The position numbers were made by a program, and so were the translations under genes. From NCBI GenBank assembly GCA_964389305.1, contig CAYMEK010000023.1, positions 1 through 58,711 on the forward strand: a stretch of 58,711 bases of DNA, given 5' to 3'. The DNA comes from CAYMEK01 sp964389305 (lineage in GTDB: Bacteria; Spirochaetota; Spirochaetia; SZUA-6; DRHE01). How positions within the stretch are numbered: the first letter of the stretch is position 1; the number at the start of each line of letters is the position of its first letter. Shown here in pieces: positions 43,342 through 52,003 of this stretch. Under the pieces are notes generated by a model. The model was not told the DNA's origin. It saw only the letters and a list, made by a program, of their open reading frames with translations, and did not search any database.

Positions 43342-43908
43342 TTACTTCAGCTTCTGAGCCAGCCCGGCGATCATCAGAAAAACCTCTTCGGATTCCCGGG
43401 CTACCCGCTGATTGACTCTTCCGGCGATATCCCTGAAAACCCGTCCCAGCGGTGTAGCCGGTACCACCGCCAGGCCGACCTCGTTGGAAATCAGGAGGCT
43501 GTGCGCCCCGATCCTGCGGCATACGCTCAGTATGTCCTCCACCTCCTTCATCACGATCTGCTCCAGTAAGTCGGCGGGAGGCGAGGCGTCCGGACGATCG
43601 GCGCCCTGGTCGAGAAGTATGTTGCTGATCAGCAGGGTCAGGCAATCAAGGATGAGAATCGCCACGCTTCCGGCGGCCCGCTCCAGAATCCGGGCGACCC
43701 TGCGGGGCTCCTCGATCGTCTTCCACTCCGACGGGCGACCTTCCCGGTGGCGGGCGATCCTGCGTTCCATCTCCTCATCCTGACCGGCGGCGGTAGCCAG
43801 ATACAGTACCGTACCGGCCGTCTGTGCCACCAGACCGCTCGCCATTTCCTGGGCGAAGCGGCTCTTGCCGCTGCGGGCTCCGCCCAGAATGAAGGTGATC
43901 CTACCCAT
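43342..43908 (-). CDS. cobU: Bifunctional adenosylcobinamide kinase / cobinamide-phosphate guanylyltransferase
   Basis: Phosphorylates cobinamide and transfers GMP to form AdoCbi-GDP. 188 aa. P-loop GGARSGKSRFAQ (9-20), the ATAAGQDEEMERRIARHREGRP block with the guanylylated histidine, LDCLTLLISN and SNEVGLAVVPATPLGRVFRD. It is 12 bp downstream of the transporter gene and directly before cobT. Together with CobT, CobS and the CbiR-like enzyme it makes a nucleotide-loop assembly and remodelling operon; no corrin-ring genes are in the window, indicating salvage. Confidence 0.95.
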   Translation of the reverse strand: MGRITFILGGARSGKSRFAQEMASGLVAQTAGTVLYLATAAGQDEEMERRIARHREGRPSEWKTIEEPRRVARILERAAGSVAILILDCLTLLISNILLDQGADRPDASPPADLLEQIVMKEVEDILSVCRRIGAHSLLISNEVGLAVVPATPLGRVFRDIAGRVNQRVARESEEVFLMIAGLAQKLK

Positions 43909-43920
43909 GCGCTTCTTCCC

Positions 43921-44850
43921 TCATCCCCTGGCAGGAGCTCCGACTCTCCTCTGCAGGTTCACCAGAAATACGCCCAGGAGGATGGCCAGGCCGCCGAGCA
44001 TCTGCGCCGGCAACAGCTCCTCGCCCAGGATAGCCATGCCTCCCGCCACGCTGATCACGGGTATGAGGTTGATGAACGAGGTCACCCGCACCGGTCCCAG
44101 CCGAGAGAGGGCGAAGAGGTAGAGAAAGAAGCTCAAGGCCGTACAGACCAGTCCCAGGTACAGCAGGTTCAACCACACCACGGTGCTGGAAAAGCTCCAG
44201 GCTCGGTACTCACCCAAAGCCAGAGGAAGCAGCATGGCCGCACCGATAACGGATTGATAGGTTGTCAGGCTCACCCCGCTCAGGCCCTGGTGCAGGTTCT
44301 TGCTGAAGATATTGTAAGCCACCCAGGAAAAGCAGGCGCCGAACATGAGCAGGTTTCCCAAAAGCGGCTGGTCGTAGTTGCCCGGGGTCCTTTGCACGAC
44401 GAAATATACCCCCAGTATGGACAATGCGATTCCGATGGCCTGGTACCAGCGGACCAGGTTTCTATAAAAAAGATACTCCGCAGCCACGGTCAGGGCCGGG
44501 ATGATCGCCGTGATCAGGGCGGCATTCGAGGCGGAGGTGAACTTGATTCCCCGGGACTCGCAGACGAAGTACAGGAACACCCCGAACAGGGCACTCAGCA
44601 CCACGTACAGGCGGTCCTGCCTGCGCAGCCTGAAGCCCGGATGCATCCGGCGCTGCAGGAGCACGAGAACTACCGAAGCGATGAGAAAACGCAGGAACAC
44701 CATGGTCAGGGGCGGAAAGCCGGTGTTTAGGATCGCCTTCGAGCTGACGAAGGACAACCCCCAGAAGAACATGGCAGCCAGCACGGCCAGGGTCGGCAGG
44801 AGCGCCGACGAAGAGTCTCGCTGGGCTCGTTGTTTCCCATTCTCGTCCAT
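43921..44850 (-). CDS. EamA/DMT-family transporter in the cobamide operon
   Basis: 309 aa from the ATG at 44850 (MDENGKQRAQ), with GGAG upstream; a longer in-frame extension has no ribosome site and lies over the promoter. About ten membrane helices in two EamA repeats: AAMFFWGLSFVSSKAIL ... and FSWVAYNIFSKNL .... Drug/metabolite transporters carry diverse metabolites; substrate unknown. As the first gene before cobU it might carry a cobamide precursor or a lower-ligand base, an inference from position only. Confidence 0.88.
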   Translation of the reverse strand: MDENGKQRAQRDSSSALLPTLAVLAAMFFWGLSFVSSKAILNTGFPPLTMVFLRFLIASVVLVLLQRRMHPGFRLRRQDRLYVVLSALFGVFLYFVCESRGIKFTSASNAALITAIIPALTVAAEYLFYRNLVRWYQAIGIALSILGVYFVVQRTPGNYDQPLLGNLLMFGACFSWVAYNIFSKNLHQGLSGVSLTTYQSVIGAAMLLPLALGEYRAWSFSSTVVWLNLLYLGLVCTALSFFLYLFALSRLGPVRVTSFINLIPVISVAGGMAILGEELLPAQMLGGLAILLGVFLVNLQRRVGAPARG

Positions 44851-44865
44851 ATCGGGTAGCTCCAA

Positions 44866-44895
44866 GCGATACCACAGAGCCGGCGACCCTGTCAA
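44866..44895 (-). promoter_or_regulatory. Candidate promoter of the EamA-cobUTS-cbiR operon
   Basis: TTGACA (44895-44890, perfect -35) and TATCGC (44871-44866) with an 18-bp spacer. The transcript start would be about 10 bp before the start codon, so there is no room for a cobalamin riboswitch in the leader. Confidence 0.5.
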
Positions 44896-45062
44896 GAAGC
44901 GAGGCAGACGGGGCCATCCGGCCGCCACACGACCTTCTGCCCGGCTGCGGCCCGCCGCCTGGGGTGTGGCTCTACTTAAGACGGGGCAGAGGTACTCGCA
45001 TGACGTTTTTTAGGGTATAGTGCAACAGACAGTGAACGAAACCCAGGAGTGAAGCAGCGCCA

Positions 45063-45863
45063 ATGAAGAGCAAGGGCGAAAAGCTGGCCCGTCTGAGGGC
45101 GAAACAGGCGTTCATCTGCGACATGGACGGCGTGATCTACCACGGCAACCGGCTGCTTCCCGGGGCCAAGGAGTTCGTGGCCTGGCTCCTTGAACACGAC
45201 AAAAAGTTCCTTTTTCTGACCAACTCCAGCGAGCGCTCACCCCGGGAGCTCCAGCAGAAGCTGGTCCGCATGGACATCCGCGTGCCGATGGAGAACTTCT
45301 ACACCAGCGCCCTGGCCACGGCCGGATTCCTGGCCAGCCAGCATCCTCGCGGCAGCGCCTACGTCATCGGCGAGGCCGGACTCACCAATGCCCTCTATGA
45401 GATGGGCTTCTCTATGAACGACGTAAACCCCGACTACGTGGTTGTCGGCGACACCCGCAGCTACAGCTACGAACGCATCGAGAAGGCGGTTCGACTGGTG
45501 CTGAGCGGAGCCAGGCTGATCGGTACCAATCCGGATCTCACCGGACCGGCCGAAGAGGGTATAGCCCCCTCCACCGGTTCCCTTATCGCCCCGATCGAGC
45601 TGGCCACCAACCGCAAGGCCTATTTCGTAGGCAAGCCCAATCCGCTGATGATGCGCCACGCCCTCAAGCGGCTGGCCTGCCGGCGGGAGGAGACGGTGAT
45701 CATCGGCGACCGGATGGACACCGACATTATTTCCGGCATAGAAGCCGAGATCGAGCCGGTGCTGGTTTTCAGCGGAGTGACCGCGCCTGAGGATCTGGTG
45801 CGGTTCGCCTACTCACCGTACTACGTGCTTGACGGGGTCGGAGAAATCGTAAATAGAACTTGA
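45063..45863 (+). CDS. HAD-IIA family phosphatase (NagD-like)
   Basis: 266 aa. HAD motifs: DMDGVIYHG (motif I, nucleophile Asp and acid/base Asp), FLTNSSERS (motif II), VGKPNPLMM (Lys, motif III) and IIGDRMDTDI (motif IV). The C2a cap lies between motifs II and III. NagD-type enzymes dephosphorylate nucleotides and sugar phosphates. Substrate unknown. Followed 48 bp later by a hypothetical gene on the same strand. Confidence 0.92.
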   Translation: MKSKGEKLARLRAKQAFICDMDGVIYHGNRLLPGAKEFVAWLLEHDKKFLFLTNSSERSPRELQQKLVRMDIRVPMENFYTSALATAGFLASQHPRGSAYVIGEAGLTNALYEMGFSMNDVNPDYVVVGDTRSYSYERIEKAVRLVLSGARLIGTNPDLTGPAEEGIAPSTGSLIAPIELATNRKAYFVGKPNPLMMRHALKRLACRREETVIIGDRMDTDIISGIEAEIEPVLVFSGVTAPEDLVRFAYSPYYVLDGVGEIVNRT

Positions 45864-45911
45864 CCTACCTTTCACCGCCGTATAGCATAAGGAGTTGACT
45901 CGGAGGTACGA

Positions 45912-46418
45912 ATGGCGTCGTTACGCAATGAGGCAGTCTTCAAAGTCGTCGAAAAGATCCGGAATCACTATCACAATAACCTGAACAACCGCTACATCCG
46001 CAAAGCCCTACTGCTGATGAAAGTTCCCCGGGGGACCTGGGATGCGATTGCCAGGCTCACGGAGAAGTCAGATTTGTACAAGATCCAAGGCTATCCGTAT
46101 AACGAGCTGTACGAGCAGATTTACGCCGCCGCCACCTTTGTGCACCACGCCAAAATCGAGGTGGCGCCCCGGCTGCGCTCGCTGCTGGCAGGCGGAACCG
46201 AAACCGTGTTCAGCCGGAAGAAGAACGAAAGCGACAAGGACAGGATTCTTTTGGATATGGCGATTAACAACTTCCCCGCCAACCTGGGCGTGTTTTCGGA
46301 TCTGATCAATGAGCTGTACGTGAAAGCCGTGGAGCAGGACAAGGCGGATCATCAGAACGAGAAGCCCGTTTACACGCGCATGCCGGAGCTGAAAGAGCTC
46401 GGCCGCCTGCTGATCTAG
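45912..46418 (+). CDS. Hypothetical helical protein, 168 aa
   Basis: Not recognised. CGGAGGT sits five bases before the ATG. Mostly helical and charged, with NHYHNNLNNRYIRKALLLMKVPRG and KIQGYPYNELYEQIYAAATFVHH as the most distinctive segments; histidines at YHNN and VHH could be functional but do not form a known motif. No membrane segment or signal peptide. Probably co-transcribed with the HAD gene; it converges on etfA with 7 bp between stops. Confidence 0.7.
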   Translation: MASLRNEAVFKVVEKIRNHYHNNLNNRYIRKALLLMKVPRGTWDAIARLTEKSDLYKIQGYPYNELYEQIYAAATFVHHAKIEVAPRLRSLLAGGTETVFSRKKNESDKDRILLDMAINNFPANLGVFSDLINELYVKAVEQDKADHQNEKPVYTRMPELKELGRLLI

Positions 46419-46425
46419 AGCCGAT

Positions 46426-47607
46426 CTAGCCTTCGAGCTGTCTGACCAGCTCCGGCACCACCTCGAAGAGATTGCCTACGATGCCGTAGTGGGCCACGTT
46501 GAAGATCGGGGCTAAAGGGTCGTTGTTGATAGCCACTATGATATCCGATCCCTTCATCCCGGCCAGGTGCTGGATCGCTCCGCTGATTCCGCAGGCGATG
46601 TAGATAGTCGGGTTTACTGTCTTGCCCGTCTGGCCGACCTGATGGGAATAGGGAATCCAGCCCGCATCCACCGCGGCTCGGGAGGCACCCACAGCCCCAC
46701 CAATGGATTTGGCCAGTCCCTCAATCAGGTCGAAATTCTTCGGGTCCTTCAAACCTCGCCCGCCTGAAACAATGAAATCGGCGTCGGCCAGATTTACGGT
46801 GTCCATCTGTTCCGGAACGAACTCTAGAACCTCCACCCGGCTCTTGAGGATCGGAAGTTCCAGCTCGAGGATCCGGCCCTGATGGCCGTTTGCCTTCCCG
46901 GCAGCCTTCATTACCTTATGCCGCACCGTAGCCATCTGGGGCCTGTGGTTAGTGCAGAGGATGGTGGCCATGATGTTGCCGCCGAAGGCCGGGCGCGTTT
47001 GGCGCAGCAGCTTGTTCTCCCCGTCTATGGTGAGCTCGGTGCAGTCGGCGGTCAAGCCGGTGAGGATGCGCGCCGCCACCCGGGGCAGCAGCGAGCGGCC
47101 GATGATGGTACCGCCGCCGAGGAAGATCTCCGGTTTCTTGTCCAGGAGGATCTTGGTAACCAGGTCGGCCTGAATCTCCTCGTCGAAATCCCCGATAGCC
47201 GGATTCTCCACCATCCAGACCTCGTCAACCCCGTAGGCGATCAGCTCCTCGGCCATCGGTCTGACCTTTTCTCCGAGCAGTATGGCGCTTATCTTTCTGT
47301 CCAGGTTATTTTTCAGCTCCCGGGCCGCTCCGATGATCTCGTATACCACCGAGGACAGGGCGCCGCGCCTGTGCTCGGCAAACAGACAGATACCTGAGTA
47401 CTCCGCTACCTCCTGGCCCTTGAAGGGACGCCTCTCGATGAGGATGGCGTCATACTTGCAGACGCTGAGGCAGGCGCCGCACACCGTGCAGCGCTCGTTC
47501 AACACCGCCTTCTTGTTCACCAGGGCGAGCGCATCGTAGGCGCAGGCCTTGAGACATAAACCACAGCCTACGCATTTATCCACTATGATCCGAATCGGCT
47601 CTGCCAC
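46426..47607 (-). CDS. etfA: Electron transfer flavoprotein alpha subunit with N-terminal 2[4Fe-4S] ferredoxin domain
   Basis: 393 aa. The first 55 residues are a ferredoxin: Cys12, 15, 18, 22 and Cys40, 43, 46, 50 in two CxxCxxCxxxC clusters. Then comes the ETF alpha domain, with the FAD-binding C-terminal half carrying SGGRGLKDPKNFD, GASRAAVDAGWIPYSHQVGQTGKTV and IYIACGISGAIQHLAGM. Ferredoxin-bearing EtfA is known in bifurcating systems such as CarE of Acetobacterium. GTG start 3 bp after the etfB stop, with GGGGG nearby. Context (acd-etfB-etfA) supports an enoyl-CoA-reducing complex that also reduces ferredoxin. Confidence 0.95.
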   Translation of the reverse strand: MAEPIRIIVDKCVGCGLCLKACAYDALALVNKKAVLNERCTVCGACLSVCKYDAILIERRPFKGQEVAEYSGICLFAEHRRGALSSVVYEIIGAARELKNNLDRKISAILLGEKVRPMAEELIAYGVDEVWMVENPAIGDFDEEIQADLVTKILLDKKPEIFLGGGTIIGRSLLPRVAARILTGLTADCTELTIDGENKLLRQTRPAFGGNIMATILCTNHRPQMATVRHKVMKAAGKANGHQGRILELELPILKSRVEVLEFVPEQMDTVNLADADFIVSGGRGLKDPKNFDLIEGLAKSIGGAVGASRAAVDAGWIPYSHQVGQTGKTVNPTIYIACGISGAIQHLAGMKGSDIIVAINNDPLAPIFNVAHYGIVGNLFEVVPELVRQLEG

Positions 47608-47610
47608 CGC

Positions 47611-48423
47611 TCAAACCCCCTCTTTCTTCTGCCCTATGGGGATGCCCGCCTGCCGCAGCTCCGCGATCAGATCGGACACCGCCTGCTTGACCTCGCCTTC
47701 GAAGATCTTCCCTCCCGATGGCTTGGGGGGCGTAAAGATCTTCATCACCTGGGTCGGCGAGCCGGTGAGCCCGATGCGCTGGAGATCGAGATCGATGTCC
47801 TTTTGGCTCCAAACCGGTATCTCCGCCTTTTTCGCCGCCATTTTCCCTTTCAGGGAGGGAAGGCGCGGCTCGTTGATCTCCTTGACCACCGTGAGCACGA
47901 TCGGCAGCCTGGACCTCAACCGCACGTAGCCGTCCTCCAGCAGCCGCTCGATGTAGATCGTACCGTCCTCTTCGATCTTCTCGATTTTACGGATCTCAGT
48001 GACGTGGGGCAGTCCCAGGTTCTCCGCCACTCCCGGTCCGACCTGTCCGGTGTCCCCGTCGATGGCCTGACGGCCCATCAGCACGACATCAATCTTGCCC
48101 AGCTTCTTGATGCCCCTGGCCAGGGTGTAGGCCGTGGCCAGGGTGTCGGCTCCGGCGAAGGCCCGGTCGCTCAACAGCACCGCCTGGTCTACTCCCAGGC
48201 TGATCGCCTCCCGCAGTGCGCTCTCCACCTGTGGAGGGCCCATCGACAGGGCGGTCACGGTCCCGCCGTGCCTCTCCTTAAGCCTCACCCCCTCCTCGAG
48301 GGCGTACATATCGAAAGGATTGATGATGGACTCCACTCCCTCCCTCATCAGCGTATTGGTCTCCGGATTGATGCGCACGTTGGTCGTGTCCGGCACCTGC
48401 TTTATACAGACCACTATCTTCAA
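47611..48423 (-). CDS. etfB: Electron transfer flavoprotein beta subunit
   Basis: 270 aa. Start at TTG 48423 (KIVVCIKQVPDTTNVRI) with AAGGAG nine bases before. Features: VCIKQVPDT, NPFDMYALEEGVRLKE, ALSMGPPQVESALREAISLGVD, DVVLMGRQAIDGDTGQVGPGVAE (nucleotide site) and the C-terminal MKIFTPPKPSGGKIFEGE. It carries the second flavin (bifurcating FAD or AMP) in this family; the GRQAIDGDTGQVGP motif is shared by bifurcating and ordinary members, so mode cannot be told from EtfB alone. Confidence 0.95.
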   Translation of the reverse strand: MKIVVCIKQVPDTTNVRINPETNTLMREGVESIINPFDMYALEEGVRLKERHGGTVTALSMGPPQVESALREAISLGVDQAVLLSDRAFAGADTLATAYTLARGIKKLGKIDVVLMGRQAIDGDTGQVGPGVAENLGLPHVTEIRKIEKIEEDGTIYIERLLEDGYVRLRSRLPIVLTVVKEINEPRLPSLKGKMAAKKAEIPVWSQKDIDLDLQRIGLTGSPTQVMKIFTPPKPSGGKIFEGEVKQAVSDLIAELRQAGIPIGQKKEGV

Positions 48424-48429
48424 AACGCG

Positions 48430-49590
48430 TTACTCCTTCTTCTGCAGGCTTTCCTTGATGAGCTGAAGCGCGATCACCTCCCTCTGAATCTGATTGGTTC
48501 CTTCGTAAATCTGGGTGATCTTGGCGTCCCGCATATACTTCTCCATCGGATACTCCTTCATGTAGCCGTAGCCGCCGTAGACCTGCACGGCGTCGGTGGT
48601 GACCCTCATGGCCGTATCCGAGGCGAACAGCTTGGCCATGGCGGAAACCCGGGCAACGTTCTTTGCCCCCGCATCGATAGTGCGGGCCGCCGCATAGGTC
48701 AGGGCCCGGGCCGCCTCCACCTGAGTGGCCATGTCTGCCAGCATGAACTGGATGCCCTGGAACGAGGAGATGGCCTTGCCGAACTGCTTGCGCTCGCGGG
48801 AGTAGGCCACCGCCCTGTCCAGGGCTCCCTGGGCGATCCCTACGGCCTGAGCGGCTACTCCCGGCCTCGACTGATCGAAGGTCTTCATAGCCACCAGAAA
48901 CCCGGCTCCCTCCCGCCTGAGCAGGTTTTCCTTGGGGACCCTGCAGTCGCTGAAGATCAGCTCCCGGGTGGTGGAGGCGCGGATTCCCATCTTGTCCTCC
49001 TTCTTGCCGAAATCGAAGCCCTTGGTGCCCTTTTCCACCAGAATCGCCGAGGCGCCGCGGGGACCCCGGGTGGGATCGGTCAGGGCGATCACCGTGTAGA
49101 TGAACGCCTCACCCCCATTGGTGATCCACTGCTTGGTGCCGTTCAGCACGTACTCGTCCCCGTCGGGGACCGCCCGCGTCTTTACCCCGGCGGCGTCGCT
49201 GCCCGCCTCGGGTTCGGTGAGGGCGAAAGCCGCCAGGATCTCCCCGGCGGCCAACCTGGGCAGGTATTTCTTTTTCTGCTCCTCATTCCCGAACAGGATG
49301 ATAGGAATGGTTCCGAGACCCGAGGCCGCATAGGCCAGGGCGATCCCGGCGCAGGCCTTGGAAAGCTCTTCGACCACGAGGCTCATCTCCATGATACCTC
49401 CGCCCAGTCCATCATACTCTTCGGGGATGAACACCCGGAAAAGGTCCGACTTGGCCAGAACCTCCACAACATCCCAGGGGAATTCTCCGCTTTCGTCATT
49501 CTCCAGGGCCTTCGGCTCCACCTTCTCCTTGGCGATCCTTGCGGCCAGATCCCTGATCATCTGCTGATCTTCGGTTAAAAAATAATTCAC
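48430..49590 (-). CDS. Acyl-CoA dehydrogenase (butyryl-CoA dehydrogenase-like)
   Basis: 386 aa. Signature ALTEPEAGSDAAGVKTRA, TNGGEAFIYTV, and the catalytic base Glu363 in QIYEGTNQIQRE, the position used by short-chain enzymes such as Bcd. R-rich YMRDAKITQIYEGTNQIQ is the FAD region. GTG start at 49590 after GGAGG at seven bases. First gene of acd-etfB-etfA with a promoter upstream. Likely reduces a short-chain enoyl-CoA (crotonyl-, acrylyl- or similar). No thiolase, crotonase or hydroxyacyl-CoA dehydrogenase gene is adjacent, so the pathway cannot be completed here. Confidence 0.95.
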   Translation of the reverse strand: MNYFLTEDQQMIRDLAARIAKEKVEPKALENDESGEFPWDVVEVLAKSDLFRVFIPEEYDGLGGGIMEMSLVVEELSKACAGIALAYAASGLGTIPIILFGNEEQKKKYLPRLAAGEILAAFALTEPEAGSDAAGVKTRAVPDGDEYVLNGTKQWITNGGEAFIYTVIALTDPTRGPRGASAILVEKGTKGFDFGKKEDKMGIRASTTRELIFSDCRVPKENLLRREGAGFLVAMKTFDQSRPGVAAQAVGIAQGALDRAVAYSRERKQFGKAISSFQGIQFMLADMATQVEAARALTYAAARTIDAGAKNVARVSAMAKLFASDTAMRVTTDAVQVYGGYGYMKEYPMEKYMRDAKITQIYEGTNQIQREVIALQLIKESLQKKE

Positions 49591-49663
49591 TTGCTGTCCT
49601 CCGGCTTAGTTTTATGCTCCCCACTTGTCTAGAAATACCAAAGACTCGCGGGGCAGGGAGATT

Positions 49664-49680
49664 CCGACCGGTTTGGTCGG
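49664..49680. promoter_or_regulatory. Inverted repeat in the acd leader (possible operator)
   Basis: CCGACC-GGTTT-GGTCGG is a perfect 6-bp inverted repeat, almost extended by flanking TT/AA, lying about 17 bp after the -10 in the 5' untranslated region. Position suits a repressor site. Confidence 0.35.
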
Positions 49681-49696
49681 GAAAAATGTGGCCTAT

Positions 49697-49726
49697 ATAA
49701 TAGAAGAAGGGGGGGTGTAATTTCAA
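49697..49726 (-). promoter_or_regulatory. Candidate promoter of the acd-etfB-etfA operon
   Basis: TTGAAA (49726-49721) and TATTAT (49702-49697) with an 18-bp spacer that includes a C7 run. The leader would be about 100 nt. Confidence 0.5.
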
Positions 49727-49764
49727 GACCAAGTCGGCTTCAATGGACACCTACCCGGTGAGTT

Positions 49765-50154
49765 TCAAAGCCTCAGGTTGCCGTAGATCTTGTACACCGA
49801 ACCGTCCCGCTCCACCCGCAGCTCTCGGTCCGGAAACTCCCTGGGCAGCTCCTCTCTCAACTTCTCGATGACCTCCTCTTCGATCTGGCTGCGGATATAG
49901 TGGGGTACCCTGCTCAGCGTCACCAGGCGTACCTCCACTACGTAGCCGGCGCCGCGGCTGGACCCGTAACCGGCGGAGAAACTGGCCCCCACGTTGAATA
50001 GCCCGTCATAGGCCTTGCTGGAGGTGGTCCCTCTGGGCGGTCGGGCCGGGTGGAGGGGATACCGGCCGCCGTATTTGTCCTCCAGATAGTCGTCGATTCG
50101 ATCGAAGACCTTCTTCAGCCTGCTTTCCCAATCTTCCACCTTCTGGTGTCGCAT
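49765..50154 (-). CDS. Hypothetical protein, 129 aa
   Basis: Not recognised. Taken from the ATG at 50154 (MRHQKVEDWESRLKKVF), which has AGGCAAGAG before it; the open frame continues upstream to 50508 but that part is antisense to the neighbouring gene. The first 30 residues are helical (RLKKVFDRIDDYLEDKYGG), followed by a Gly/Ser-rich segment (SFSAGYGSSRGAGYVVEV) and a helix EEEVIEKLREELPREFPD, then a beta hairpin. No membrane or signal region. Divergent from the large helical gene at 50273. Confidence 0.65.
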   Translation of the reverse strand: MRHQKVEDWESRLKKVFDRIDDYLEDKYGGRYPLHPARPPRGTTSSKAYDGLFNVGASFSAGYGSSRGAGYVVEVRLVTLSRVPHYIRSQIEEEVIEKLREELPREFPDRELRVERDGSVYKIYGNLRL

Positions 50155-50272
50155 GCTCTTGCCTGCCGTACATTGCATTGTATCGAGCCAGGTGCCGTTT
50201 GCAAATACCATTCCGGATTTTGCCTTTTCCCGCATTGACCCGTGGACCGCTGTGACACTAGAATAGGGATGC

Positions 50273-51985
50273 ATGGGAAGCAGCGTGTTCGACCAGCTGG
50301 TAAAAGAGCTGGATAACCAAGAAAGACGGGCTCTGCTGGTCCGCATCCAGAGCTCGGCTCCGGTATACACCCAGGAGCTGGCGCCGCCTCTCGAGGAAAC
50401 GGTGGCATTCCAGCCCGAGGAAGAGCTGGCCGAACTGAGCTTCCTACAGCGGTTATTCCTTCTCTTCAAGGCGTTTTTTACCCGCAAGGATCGCCTGACC
50501 CTGCTCAAGGAGCACTACCTGAAGCGCCTGGCGGCGGAGATCGAGCACAGGAACCCGGCATTGATCGACTGGCCGGCCTCCCGGTTCAAGTCAGGAATGT
50601 ACGAAGAGCTGTTGGCTCTCAGGAGCCACGCCCGTACACTGCACGGCCCCCTTCTCGAAGTACTGGGCCAGCACAGGAGAGAGTTCATCGCCTTTTTAGC
50701 CCGTGAGGAGCTGAAAAGTTTTCAGGACCTTCTACTTGGAGAGCTGGAAGGCGAGACGACATGGAAACGCAGCAGTCCTGACGACGAAAAAGAGGTGCGG
50801 GCACGGCTGCTGCGACGTCTCGAGGAGCTGGCAGCCGCGATCCCGGAGACCAGCAAACAAAGGGTTTCCCGGGACAGCCGTTCTCTGTATTCCCTGTTCG
50901 CCTTGAGCGTTCTGCCCTTCGACGGCCTGCTGTCACCGTTTTCTCAGACAGAGGATTTCGGCGCTCCGGCCTGTGACTTTGATACACTGCGTAAGCCCCT
51001 GAGGGAGCTGGCTGGGGCTCTGGAACCGGTGCGGGTTCCTCCCTCGGCCCAGGCGTTGTACGATCTGTTCCTCTTTCTCCATCAGGAGCGCTTCGAGGAG
51101 CCGGAGTTCGATCTCGAAGAGCAATTAATGGCCGACCTGTCCGGTTTCTACGGCGCCCTGAGAGGAATTCGAACCTTTCACGAACGGGTACCCTTGCTTG
51201 CCATCCTGCGCCTCCTGACCGGCGATCCGGGATTTTACCCGGTTCCCCGCTCCACGGCGGCGGACTGGTTTTCATTCTATAAAGATTTCTGGCGCCAACA
51301 GGTACACCGCCGCTATCTGGATTTCGTCCACAGCCGCCGGCGCAGCCGGTTGATGGAGATCAGCCTGGAGTTCCTGGAAATCCCGCACCTGCCGGCTTTG
51401 ACCAACTACCGGGCCAACAAGTTCGGAAGCGGCACTCCGGTGAAGCACGATTTCTCGCTGGCTTTCGTGAAGGGGTTCTTGAGCGGCATCTTCAGCCGGC
51501 TGTACCGGGCCTTGAAGCTGATCTACCTGAACGGGGAGTTCTACAAGGAGGAAAACCGCCACGATTACACCGACGCCTTCCTGTTCCTGAGCGAGTTGGA
51601 CAACAAGATCGCCGGCCTGGAATCCAGGCTGGGACCTCAGGGGGACCTGCGCGCCGCCATCCAGGAGGTGAAAAGTCAGGCAGCCGGCGCCAGGGCTAAG
51701 CGGAAACGTATCCTGGAAATCCTTTCCCGCGCCGATGCGGAAGCGCGCTCTCTGATCGACGCCACCGTGGAGCAGCTGGGGAGCATGAAAGCGCTGCTGT
51801 ACGGAATCCTCAAAGGGCAACCGGGCGATCGCTACGATACCCTGACAAATCTGAACAAGCTCGGCGGAAGCGAGAACAACGTCCTGCGCAATCTCTGGTC
51901 CGAAGCTCTGGAGCGGGCGGATCAGGTGGCCGCGCTCCTCGGTGAGATAAAAGATCTGGAAATCAATCAGTTCGAGACGGCCTAG
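50273..51985 (+). CDS. Large helical protein resembling a spirochaete-restricted family (DUF5312-like)
   Basis: 570 aa, almost entirely predicted helix, with no catalytic motif or membrane span visible. Distinctive stretches are LSFLQRLFLLFKAFFTRKDRLTLLKEHYLKRL near residue 60-90, KSGMYEELLALRSHARTL, SLFALSVLPFDGLLSPF and a C-terminal NVLRNLWSEALERADQVAALLGEIKDLE. The composition and first block remind me of DUF5312 proteins found in treponemes; that is from memory and unverified. It may be a structural or cytoskeletal protein. Single gene; the weak ribosome site before ATG 50273 (ATAGGGATGC) leaves the start slightly uncertain. Confidence 0.8.
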   Translation: MGSSVFDQLVKELDNQERRALLVRIQSSAPVYTQELAPPLEETVAFQPEEELAELSFLQRLFLLFKAFFTRKDRLTLLKEHYLKRLAAEIEHRNPALIDWPASRFKSGMYEELLALRSHARTLHGPLLEVLGQHRREFIAFLAREELKSFQDLLLGELEGETTWKRSSPDDEKEVRARLLRRLEELAAAIPETSKQRVSRDSRSLYSLFALSVLPFDGLLSPFSQTEDFGAPACDFDTLRKPLRELAGALEPVRVPPSAQALYDLFLFLHQERFEEPEFDLEEQLMADLSGFYGALRGIRTFHERVPLLAILRLLTGDPGFYPVPRSTAADWFSFYKDFWRQQVHRRYLDFVHSRRRSRLMEISLEFLEIPHLPALTNYRANKFGSGTPVKHDFSLAFVKGFLSGIFSRLYRALKLIYLNGEFYKEENRHDYTDAFLFLSELDNKIAGLESRLGPQGDLRAAIQEVKSQAAGARAKRKRILEILSRADAEARSLIDATVEQLGSMKALLYGILKGQPGDRYDTLTNLNKLGGSENNVLRNLWSEALERADQVAALLGEIKDLEINQFETA

Positions 51986-52003
51986 GGCGGCCCCGCAGAC
52001 GGA

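Noticed and set aside
44851..45062. Cobalamin riboswitch before the cob operon
   Set aside because: No B12-box-like sequence was found, and the likely promoter leaves only about 10 bp of leader.
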